Shown in pieces: positions 36,101 to 38,312 of a stretch of DNA of 41,818 bases. Under the pieces are notes generated by a model. It was given only the letters and a program-made list of their open reading frames with translations, had not been told where the DNA came from and ran no database searches. Source of the stretch: Trichoplax sp. H2. Taxonomy: Eukaryota > Placozoa > Uniplacotomia > Trichoplacea. How positions within the stretch are numbered: the stretch's first letter is position 1; each line of letters opens with the position of its first letter. The stretch lies in assembly GCA_003344405.1 (NCBI GenBank), contig NOWV01000350.1, positions 1 to 41,818 of the forward strand. The letters run 5' to 3'. Made by a program: the position numbers and the translations under genes.

Positions 36101-38312
36101 TAGAAAATTTCACATAAATCTCTGTGGAAGTAATTTAATTAAAGCTATAAATTTTGCTGCTATAAGAAGCAACAATAGATTACGGAGACGACTATTAGAT
36201 ATCTAAATTTAGCAGAGTCGAAGGATACTTAAGCAATTAGTATTGACGTCTAAATTTTCTAATTTTACCTTCGTCTCGATATTAGCACAGAAACTAAACC
36301 TACTAAACCCTAACAATTAAAATACCGTATTGGGTTAACAGATCAATTAAGAAACATTTGATTGATGACATACGTACTGATATTGGTTTTCTGACAATTA
36401 TAGTATCTATATGTAATCCACGCTTACTAATGCGAACATAGTAGAAGTCGTGATAAAAAACTTACCGCAGTTTTTTTCATCGCTGTTATCGAAGCAGTCA
36501 TCGCGACCATCACAAATTGAGAATAGTCCAATACATCGATTATTCTGACAGCGAGACTGTTGAACGGAACAATCTCGAGAAGGATAAACTAGGATAAACA
36601 AGGAATATTTGAGGTGATAGAAGTATATACCTTAATAGAGTATTTACATTTCAGTACTATTAAAACTAATTATTTATTTACCGCAATTCGATTCATCAGA
36701 ATAATCTGTACATTCAGGTTCTGCATTGCATCTTAATGTCGAATTAACACATTCACCATTTCTACATCTAAATTCACCACTTGCACACGGCTTTAATGTT
36801 GGCGTATTTTGTGTAACTATTAAACAAGTTTCATTAGAAATTTTAAATTGATCCATCAAAAAGGCAATACACTTTAATTCTAACAAAGATATGAAACAGC
36901 AAAAGGAATAAGTAACGTTGTATAAAATCAACCTTCATTTTTATTGAAGCTGAAGTAATTAGGATCCACTGCTATTGCATTTATATTCCCGGTTGATATG
37001 GCTTGAGATAGTCTAGACTGAATTACGTTTTGCGAAATACTACCATCGGTCAATACTTCAAATATTGCAACAACACTACCACTCCTATTTTGGAACGAAA
37101 ATCATGGTCATAAATGCTTTGTAAGCTATGAACTAGAAACCTAGAGAATAGCGCTACAGTATTTGATCCATTTAGCAGTTATTCTCTTAAAGATATCTTA
37201 CGCAAATGATATAACTCGAACTTCAGTAATTCCGGTTTCATTCTGAAAGATTCCTTCGATCTACAAACAGTTAAGGATAAAATATGTATATTCTATGTAC
37301 CACTTGTGATAGCTTTAATTTAGAACCCATGAATTATGGTATCCTATAATAGCAATAGTTTGATTAGTACTAACCGCTTCAGACACATTAGTAGCTAAAG
37401 TCTGAAATTCAGTCGAATTTTTAGTAGTCAAAATCGGTGTAAAATTTTCTTCCGTTAGCCGAATCCTTCCAGAATAACGATCAACTGCTGATATTTCAGC
37501 TCTATTAACTGCAGAAGATGGATGTAGCTAATTAATAAAAATTTAAATATATATATTGAAAGACTTTTATGCTTCAATACATATCAGGAAGAAGTAAATC
37601 TTACTGGAAGATACTACCACATCAGAGTAGCCTTGATTGTTTTCGTATTCGCTACTGTATTCTGAATAAAATTCCTACATTCATTAATAGCATGTAAAAT
37701 TTAAATTAACAATATGAATCTTTAAAAACGCACATGCAACGAATTCAAACATTTCATTTTACTCTTAGACTGTAATCGTATTTAATATTAAGAAGCTAGT
37801 TATCTATTAAAAATTTCAATATCCAGAAGAAACCAATAATCTTTAATCGCAAAGAAACTATAATCGACTTCATTTAAATTATGCAATTACGCTATTAACC
37901 CTCATACGAATATAAATGATATTACGATAAAACAGGTTAGAAATCGGATTTCTATCTCTAGCAATCATTCCATATTTGCATTTCAATAGCGTAAAAGCAA
38001 GATACTACTCCTTTCCATTAATACTTTAATTGTGAGATGCAGTTGTTAGAATAGCATCAATATTCTTTAACCTTAGTTTATATTCAATTACTAATATAAA
38101 ACTTAGTCCAATTTCAATCCGATTAATCAGGTAGCATAGCAATTTCTATGCCTTTGATACTCACGTATATTAATCGAAGCTTACGAAAATGATATGATGG
38201 TATTTATTTCAAACATTTAACTCACATGAAAATCTTCTTGACCTCTAATTTGGTTTGTTAGCAATATTACCAGTAATAGAATAATCAGGTTCAAATTCTT
38301 TAAAGCTGTCAT
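2085..38312 (-). CDS. HSPG2: Perlecan-like basement membrane proteoglycan core protein, complete 95-exon gene
   Basis: The gene encodes a large secreted extracellular-matrix protein. By family knowledge, perlecan binds laminin, collagen IV, growth factors and cell-surface receptors in basement membranes. Domains in order, with approximate residues: signal peptide 1-24, SEA 53-167, LDLa x3 168-296, Ig 297-391, four L4/LE modules 392-1968, 37 Ig domains 1969-5262, LG-EGF-EGF 5263-5543, LG 5544-5724. This order is seen only in perlecan among the proteins I know. The start is the first ATG after an in-frame TAA lying 7-9 nt upstream, has A at -3, and is followed by a hydrophobic leader. Exon lengths sum to 17,175 nt with all phases compatible, so no frameshift or internal stop is needed. 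The predicted 5,724 residues exceed human perlecan (about 4,390), mainly through extra Ig domains. Exon borders were read by eye from splice motifs and domain continuity; a few could be off by some bases. Confidence 0.93.
3282..4124 (-). CDS. HSPG2: Exon 89: laminin G domain 1 plus two EGF modules in one exon
   Basis: An 843-bp exon, by far the largest. LG1 occupies roughly the first 205 residues, with [22 protein letters not shown] and the closing [19 protein letters not shown]-1 follows ([21 protein letters not shown]), then EGF-2 ([23 protein letters not shown]). LG/EGF modules form the C-terminal, receptor-binding region (domain V, endorepellin) of perlecan. The upstream junction is phase 1 from Ig 38. 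The donor after AACTCAG is GTATAG, so the open frame that continues to 3190 is intron read-through. Confidence 0.9.
4125..5081 (-). other. Intron 88/89 (957 bp)
   Basis: Separates the last Ig exon from the LG1-EGF-EGF exon. Besides the transposase-like remnant at 4507-4725 nothing is recognised. The open frame on the opposite strand (4430-4744) has no ATG at its start and is a shadow. Confidence 0.7.
4507..4725 (-). pseudogene. Possible decayed DDE transposase fragment in intron 88/89
   Basis: A 72-codon open stretch on the minus strand contains [17 protein letters not shown] and [11 protein letters not shown]. This recalls the segment around the first catalytic Asp of Harbinger/DDE_Tnp_4-type transposases (F..(T/S)RAIID.TE...E.P..L), with the Asp-containing CTE part apparently deleted. 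A related piece occurs at 26459-26505. No terminal repeats or complete transposase are visible, and the resemblance is from memory of the family pattern. Confidence 0.3.
5082..5354 (-). CDS. HSPG2: Exon 88: Ig domain 38 (last of array)
   Basis: A 273-bp phase 1-1 exon. [11 protein letters not shown] leader, [20 protein letters not shown] and [13 protein letters not shown]. After a 957-bp intron it joins the first LG domain in frame. Confidence 0.87.
5493..5750 (-). CDS. HSPG2: Exon 87: Ig domain 37
   Basis: A 258-bp phase 1-1 exon. [20 protein letters not shown] and [13 protein letters not shown]. Spliced through a GTAGGA donor. Confidence 0.87.
5936..6199 (-). CDS. HSPG2: Exon 86: Ig domain 36
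   Basis: A 264-bp phase 1-1 exon. [19 protein letters not shown] and [13 protein letters not shown]. The N-terminal strand ([11 protein letters not shown]) is unlike that of its neighbours. Confidence 0.87.
6354..6614 (-). CDS. HSPG2: Exon 85: Ig domain 35
   Basis: A 261-bp phase 1-1 exon. YPVVWITP leader, [19 protein letters not shown] and [14 protein letters not shown]. Length and SRTDG text point towards type A. Confidence 0.88.
6747..7010 (-). CDS. HSPG2: Exon 84: Ig domain 34
   Basis: A 264-bp phase 1-1 exon, B-like in part. [27 protein letters not shown] and [14 protein letters not shown]. Confidence 0.88.
7137..7400 (-). CDS. HSPG2: Exon 83: Ig domain 33 (type B-like)
   Basis: A 264-bp phase 1-1 exon, B-like but three bases shorter. 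[18 protein letters not shown] and [15 protein letters not shown]. The donor is GTACGT. Confidence 0.88.
7566..7826 (-). CDS. HSPG2: Exon 82: Ig domain 32 (type A repeat)
   Basis: A 261-bp type-A copy, the last clear one. [37 protein letters not shown] and [15 protein letters not shown]. Confidence 0.9.
7975..8241 (-). CDS. HSPG2: Exon 81: Ig domain 31 (type B repeat)
   Basis: A 267-bp type-B copy. [32 protein letters not shown] and [15 protein letters not shown]. Confidence 0.9.
8296..8440 (-). pseudogene. Eroded type-A Ig exon within intron 80/81
   Basis: The minus strand reads [14 protein letters not shown] and then IETTLIL, which lines up with [17 protein letters not shown] and the VTVIC end of the type-A Ig exons. 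The essential F-strand cysteine is replaced by Ser. An upstream stretch LLLIIN resembles ELLIVN of exon 82. The first half (B-strand Cys, core Trp) is not recognisable, and the phase at the remaining GT (GTATTA) is 0 rather than 1, so it cannot be spliced in frame with its neighbours. I read it as a dead duplicate. Confidence 0.6.
8747..9007 (-). CDS. HSPG2: Exon 80: Ig domain 30 (type A repeat)
   Basis: A 261-bp type-A copy. [35 protein letters not shown] and [16 protein letters not shown]. An eroded type-A-like copy lies in the intron on its 3' side. Confidence 0.9.
9242..9508 (-). CDS. HSPG2: Exon 79: Ig domain 29 (type B repeat)
   Basis: A 267-bp type-B copy. [36 protein letters not shown] and [14 protein letters not shown]. 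Confidence 0.9.
9509..9827 (-). other. Intron 78/79 (319 bp)
   Basis: An A-to-B spacer in the amplified block. Nothing else recognised. Confidence 0.7.
9828..10088 (-). CDS. HSPG2: Exon 78: Ig domain 28 (type A repeat)
   Basis: A 261-bp type-A copy. [36 protein letters not shown] and [16 protein letters not shown]. Confidence 0.9.
10176..10442 (-). CDS. HSPG2: Exon 77: Ig domain 27 (type B repeat)
   Basis: A 267-bp type-B copy. [27 protein letters not shown] and [14 protein letters not shown]. Confidence 0.9.
10443..11038 (-). other. Intron 76/77 (596 bp)
   Basis: An A-to-B spacer in the amplified block. I looked for an eroded Ig copy and found none. Confidence 0.7.
11039..11299 (-). CDS. 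HSPG2: Exon 76: Ig domain 26 (type A repeat)
   Basis: A 261-bp type-A copy. [27 protein letters not shown] and [16 protein letters not shown]. Confidence 0.9.
11472..11738 (-). CDS. HSPG2: Exon 75: Ig domain 25 (type B repeat)
   Basis: A 267-bp type-B copy. [32 protein letters not shown] and [14 protein letters not shown]. No stop in frame; both splice sites are canonical (TTATAG acceptor, GTAAGT donor). Confidence 0.89.
11739..12743 (-). other. Intron 74/75 (1,005 bp)
   Basis: The longest spacer in the Ig array. It contains a possible eroded type-B fragment near its 5' end (12551-12608); the rest shows nothing. Confidence 0.7.
12551..12608 (-). pseudogene. Possible eroded type-B Ig exon fragment
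   Basis: The minus strand reads [15 protein letters not shown], resembling [15 protein letters not shown] from exon 75. No matching B-strand or Trp segment is found beside it and splice sites are lost. It lies in the 1,005-bp intron between exons 74 and 75, where an A-to-B duplication joint would be expected. The match is short, so support is weak. Confidence 0.3.
12744..13004 (-). CDS. HSPG2: Exon 74: Ig domain 24 (type A repeat)
   Basis: A 261-bp type-A copy. [26 protein letters not shown] and [14 protein letters not shown]. The 1,005-bp intron that follows in gene direction is the longest within the array. Confidence 0.89.
13096..13362 (-). CDS. HSPG2: Exon 73: Ig domain 23 (type B repeat)
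   Basis: A 267-bp type-B copy. [32 protein letters not shown] and [13 protein letters not shown]. Confidence 0.9.
13549..13809 (-). CDS. HSPG2: Exon 72: Ig domain 22 (type A repeat)
   Basis: A 261-bp phase 1-1 exon, first type-A copy. [34 protein letters not shown] and [17 protein letters not shown]. Type A is marked by [20 protein letters not shown] and [11 protein letters not shown]. Confidence 0.9.
13971..14237 (-). CDS. HSPG2: Exon 71: Ig domain 21 (type B repeat)
   Basis: A 267-bp phase 1-1 exon, first type-B copy. [29 protein letters not shown] and [14 protein letters not shown]. Type B is marked by V(D)EG, SSPA, DNSPF..NV and KQY.C.LSN.AGN. Confidence 0.9.
14440..14709 (-). CDS. HSPG2: Exon 70: Ig domain 20
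   Basis: A 270-bp phase 1-1 exon. [19 protein letters not shown] and [15 protein letters not shown]. It borders the amplified B-A block and does not belong to either repeat type. Confidence 0.87.
14923..15192 (-). CDS. HSPG2: Exon 69: Ig domain 19
   Basis: A 270-bp phase 1-1 exon. [19 protein letters not shown] and [13 protein letters not shown]. Confidence 0.87.
15326..15595 (-). CDS. HSPG2: Exon 68: Ig domain 18
   Basis: A 270-bp phase 1-1 exon. [19 protein letters not shown] and [14 protein letters not shown]. Spliced through a GTTAGA donor. Confidence 0.88.
15666..15932 (-). CDS. HSPG2: Exon 67: Ig domain 17
   Basis: A 267-bp phase 1-1 exon. [19 protein letters not shown] and [13 protein letters not shown]. 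Confidence 0.88.
16063..16329 (-). CDS. HSPG2: Exon 66: Ig domain 16
   Basis: A 267-bp phase 1-1 exon. PPVAHISP leader, [17 protein letters not shown] and [14 protein letters not shown]. Confidence 0.87.
16330..17194 (-). other. Intron 65/66 (865 bp)
   Basis: Long AT-rich intron between Ig 15 and Ig 16. No eroded Ig copy, repeat or ORF recognised. Confidence 0.7.
17195..17461 (-). CDS. HSPG2: Exon 65: Ig domain 15
   Basis: A 267-bp phase 1-1 exon. [14 protein letters not shown] and [13 protein letters not shown]. It follows type-A-like opening text RPYPIV, an intermediate between the repeat types. Confidence 0.88.
17550..17810 (-). CDS. HSPG2: Exon 64: Ig domain 14
   Basis: A 261-bp phase 1-1 exon. 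[19 protein letters not shown] and [21 protein letters not shown] donor. Confidence 0.88.
17964..18227 (-). CDS. HSPG2: Exon 63: Ig domain 13
   Basis: A 264-bp phase 1-1 exon. [19 protein letters not shown] and [12 protein letters not shown]. Confidence 0.88.
18418..18681 (-). CDS. HSPG2: Exon 62: Ig domain 12
   Basis: A 264-bp phase 1-1 exon. [18 protein letters not shown] and [14 protein letters not shown] give a standard Ig core. Confidence 0.88.
18801..19067 (-). CDS. HSPG2: Exon 61: Ig domain 11
   Basis: A 267-bp phase 1-1 exon. [19 protein letters not shown] and [13 protein letters not shown]. The NSS and NAS sequons sit beside the B-strand Cys. Confidence 0.88.
19194..19475 (-). CDS. 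HSPG2: Exon 60: Ig domain 10
   Basis: A 282-bp phase 1-1 exon. [14 protein letters not shown] (longer B-C loop), ITWSRDDG and [14 protein letters not shown]. Confidence 0.88.
19572..19835 (-). CDS. HSPG2: Exon 59: Ig domain 9
   Basis: A 264-bp phase 1-1 exon. [14 protein letters not shown] and [15 protein letters not shown]. The CSS.TSPA opening is already like the type-B repeats further along the array. Confidence 0.88.
19973..20239 (-). CDS. HSPG2: Exon 58: Ig domain 8
   Basis: A 267-bp phase 1-1 exon. [21 protein letters not shown] and [13 protein letters not shown] give a complete Ig core. Confidence 0.88.
20316..20570 (-). CDS. HSPG2: Exon 57: Ig domain 7
   Basis: A 255-bp exon, the shortest of the array. 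[16 protein letters not shown] and [21 protein letters not shown] donor precedes the next Ig exon. Confidence 0.87.
20681..20956 (-). CDS. HSPG2: Exon 56: Ig domain 6
   Basis: A 276-bp phase 1-1 exon. [17 protein letters not shown] and [14 protein letters not shown] supply the paired Cys and core Trp. The donor GTATAG follows AAGAATG. Confidence 0.87.
21060..21332 (-). CDS. HSPG2: Exon 55: Ig domain 5
   Basis: A 273-bp phase 1-1 exon. [18 protein letters not shown] and [16 protein letters not shown] form a complete I-set Ig core, with GTPKPTIVP as the leader strand. Confidence 0.88.
21444..21725 (-). CDS. HSPG2: Exon 54: Ig domain 4
   Basis: A 282-bp phase 1-1 exon. [10 protein letters not shown] leader, [15 protein letters not shown] (Cys plus Trp) and [11 protein letters not shown]. 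The GNPPP turn is typical of I-set domains. An additional Cys follows the B-strand Cys. Confidence 0.87.
21885..22175 (-). CDS. HSPG2: Exon 53: Ig domain 3
   Basis: A 291-bp exon, the longest of the array. [17 protein letters not shown] and [11 protein letters not shown] give the Ig core. Extra cysteines (SNCRLQP and the second Cys of NCSSC) could form an additional disulfide. Confidence 0.84.
22244..22516 (-). CDS. HSPG2: Exon 52: Ig domain 2
   Basis: A 273-bp phase 1-1 exon, first of the large Ig array. [10 protein letters not shown] leader, FRCQITG (B-strand Cys), IIWR (core Trp), [14 protein letters not shown] (F strand). Confidence 0.88.
22670..23682 (-). CDS. HSPG2: Exons 47-51: laminin-type EGF repeats after L4-4
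   Basis: Exons 23571-23682 (112 bp), 23346-23462 (117), 23067-23194 (128), 22874-22960 (87) and 22670-22725 (56). LE text: [53 protein letters not shown] and [16 protein letters not shown]. The final 56-bp exon splices in phase 1 straight into the large Ig array, so the 68/80-bp and 141-bp exons that close the earlier modules are missing here. Confidence 0.89.
23683..24004 (-). other. Intron 46/47 (322 bp)
   Basis: Interrupts the codon at the L4-4 / LE junction (AG|C). Nothing else recognised. Confidence 0.7.
24005..24998 (-). CDS. HSPG2: Exons 43-46: laminin IV (L4) domain 4
   Basis: Exons 24798-24998 (201 bp), 24592-24693 (102), 24355-24444 (90) and 24005-24126 (122). This is the best-conserved L4 copy: [49 protein letters not shown] and [16 protein letters not shown]. 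Confidence 0.9.
25133..27926 (-). CDS. HSPG2: Exons 36-42: laminin-type EGF repeats after L4-3
   Basis: Exons 27815-27926 (112 bp), 27591-27704 (114), 27338-27465 (128), 25836-25922 (87), 25660-25715 (56), 25360-25439 (80) and 25133-25273 (141). LE signatures: [68 protein letters not shown] and [17 protein letters not shown]. The longest intron of the gene (25923-27337, 1,415 bp) interrupts this series. Confidence 0.87.
26378..26423. repeat. Imperfect palindrome centred on GTTAAC
   Basis: The sequence TTTCACAAAAAGTTAACATTTTGTGAA is almost a perfect inverted repeat around GTTAAC. Outside it, CCCGAC on one side faces GTTGGG on the other (5 of 6 complementary, with a short unpaired TAAA). This could be a hairpin or the remains of terminal inverted repeats of a small transposon. 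Confidence 0.5.
26459..26505 (-). pseudogene. Second intronic transposase-like remnant
   Basis: The minus strand reads [15 protein letters not shown] before a stop. The core DNA (TTTAAGAATAGTAGAATAGCAATT) matches the remnant at 4507-4725 (TTTAAGAATAGTAGAGCAATAATT) closely. The AID(L)(K)E pattern would hold the first catalytic Asp of a DDE transposase. It lies in the longest intron (25923-27337), about 35 bp from an imperfect palindrome. Confidence 0.3.
26528..26542. repeat. Short local direct repeat
   Basis: TTAAATTCTGTCTTAAATT (from about 26496) and TCTAAATTCTGTCTTGACTG (here) share AAATTCTGTCTT about 30 bp apart, a small tandem duplication beside the transposase-like remnant. Confidence 0.45.
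28007..29326 (-). CDS. HSPG2: Exons 32-35: laminin IV (L4) domain 3
   Basis: Exons 29141-29326 (186 bp), 28957-29046 (90), 28212-28295 (84) and 28007-28125 (119). L4 features: [39 protein letters not shown] and a closing helix-like stretch DAILISG. The 661-bp intron 28296-28956 inside this domain shows nothing recognisable. Confidence 0.86.
28296..28956 (-). other. Intron 33/34 (661 bp)
   Basis: Inside L4 domain 3. AT-rich, nothing recognised. Confidence 0.7.
29449..30804 (-). CDS. HSPG2: Exons 26-31: laminin-type EGF repeats after L4-2
   Basis: Exons 30700-30804 (105 bp), 30392-30519 (128), 30185-30271 (87), 29936-29994 (59), 29722-29789 (68) and 29449-29589 (141). Clear LE text: [42 protein letters not shown] and [17 protein letters not shown]. 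Lengths match the LE exons of module 1 almost one for one. Confidence 0.87.
30962..32191 (-). CDS. HSPG2: Exons 22-25: laminin IV (L4) domain 2 plus start of LE
   Basis: Exons 32003-32191 (189 bp), 31806-31898 (93), 31589-31669 (81) and 30962-31192 (231). L4 hallmarks are [39 protein letters not shown] and [11 protein letters not shown]. The last exon also contains the first LE piece ([14 protein letters not shown]), which in the other three modules is a separate exon. Exon 22 ends ...GGAAATAAG followed by GC rather than GT, the only non-GT donor in the gene. Confidence 0.85.
31193..31588 (-). other. Intron 24/25 (396 bp) with a cryptic exon-like segment
   Basis: Within L4-2. Contains the segment 31367-31424, which has good splice signals and L4-like text but the wrong phase. 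It is left out of the gene model. Confidence 0.65.
32266..33867 (-). CDS. HSPG2: Exons 15-21: laminin-type EGF repeats after L4-1
   Basis: Exons 33756-33867 (112 bp), 33540-33656 (117), 33223-33350 (128), 33036-33122 (87), 32874-32929 (56), 32668-32735 (68) and 32266-32406 (141). Diagnostic LE stretches are [38 protein letters not shown] and [13 protein letters not shown] repeats form rod-like eight-cysteine modules. Each repeat is split over exons, and only the complete series is in frame. Confidence 0.88.
34039..35353 (-). CDS. HSPG2: Exons 10-14: partial LE and laminin IV (L4) domain 1
   Basis: Exons 35223-35353 (131 bp), 34788-34976 (189), 34535-34639 (105), 34351-34434 (84) and 34039-34157 (119). 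The first encodes an LE fragment (ACEKCFCFG). The rest encode an L4 domain: [37 protein letters not shown], and the closing stretch [13 protein letters not shown] then [16 protein letters not shown]4 domains are inserted between halves of an LE repeat in perlecan and laminin alpha/gamma chains. The exon order and lengths recur in the next three modules. Confidence 0.88.
35491..35775 (-). CDS. HSPG2: Exon 9: Ig domain 1 (between LDLa and L4 region)
   Basis: A 285-bp phase 1-1 exon with a C2/I-set Ig fold: PPTIVQNP leader, [11 protein letters not shown] (B-strand Cys), ITWTWDGG (core Trp), and [10 protein letters not shown] (F-strand DxGxYxC-like). Human perlecan also has a single Ig at this position. 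Confidence 0.93.
35903..36031 (-). CDS. HSPG2: Exon 8: LDL-receptor class A module 3
   Basis: A 129-bp phase 1-1 exon. The LDLa repeat has the cysteine series [27 protein letters not shown] and the acidic motif DGSDELGC. It joins directly to the first Ig domain, as in other perlecans. Vertebrate perlecan has four such modules; no fourth was seen in the flanking introns. Confidence 0.92.
36032..36465 (-). other. Intron 7/8 (434 bp)
   Basis: Lies between LDLa 2 and LDLa 3. No trace of a fourth LDLa module was seen. Confidence 0.7.
36466..36588 (-). CDS. HSPG2: Exon 7: LDL-receptor class A module 2
   Basis: A 123-bp phase 1-1 exon. Six cysteines ([25 protein letters not shown]) and the calcium-cage motif DNSDEKNCG define a complete LDLa repeat. 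Confidence 0.93.
36682..36816 (-). CDS. HSPG2: Exon 6: LDL-receptor class A module 1
   Basis: A 135-bp phase 1-1 exon. It encodes one LDLa repeat with six cysteines ([24 protein letters not shown]) and the calcium-binding acidic motif DYSDESNCG. In perlecan these modules follow the SEA domain. Confidence 0.93.
36933..37508 (-). CDS. HSPG2: Exons 3-5: SEA domain
   Basis: Exons 37375-37508, 37202-37260 and 36933-37084 encode one SEA domain of about 115 residues. Recognisable parts are [15 protein letters not shown] (first strand), the helix around [35 protein letters not shown] (the two central strands) and the closing helix [16 protein letters not shown] is the N-terminal domain of perlecan and also occurs in mucins and other heavily glycosylated proteins. 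The strand junction reads GSVVA, close to the GSVVV self-cleavage site of MUC1-type SEA domains. Exon 3 uses a CTGCAG acceptor at 37510-37509. Another AG 19 nt further upstream would break the frame. Confidence 0.88.
37605..37674 (-). CDS. HSPG2: Exon 2: acidic, tyrosine-rich N-terminal segment
   Basis: A 70-bp exon encoding [18 protein letters not shown] then VVVSS. It carries five Tyr residues, most next to Glu, Asp or Ser. It sits where vertebrate perlecan domain I carries its SGD glycosaminoglycan attachment triplets, but none is present here. The donor is GTAAGA (phase 1). Confidence 0.8.
37675..38225 (-). other. Intron 1/2 (551 bp)
   Basis: First intron, between the signal-peptide exon and the acidic segment. 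A place where an additional domain-I exon with GAG sites might sit; none was seen. Confidence 0.65.
38226..38312 (-). CDS. HSPG2: Exon 1: start codon and signal peptide
   Basis: The exon is 87 bp (29 codons). It begins MTALKNLN, followed by the hydrophobic core [10 protein letters not shown] and then [11 protein letters not shown], a typical secretory signal peptide. Cleavage probably falls near IRG/QE. The donor is GTGAGT, leaving phase 0. The sequence before the ATG reads AACA (A at -3), and an in-frame TAA lies a few codons upstream, so this is the only reasonable start unless a further upstream exon is spliced in. The 5' UTR and transcription start cannot be placed. Confidence 0.85.

Noticed and set aside
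37509-37527. Upstream acceptor (TTAG before CTACATCC) for exon 3
   Set aside because: Using it would put exon 3 out of frame with exon 2, which ends in phase 1. The CTGCAG acceptor 19 nt further in restores the frame.
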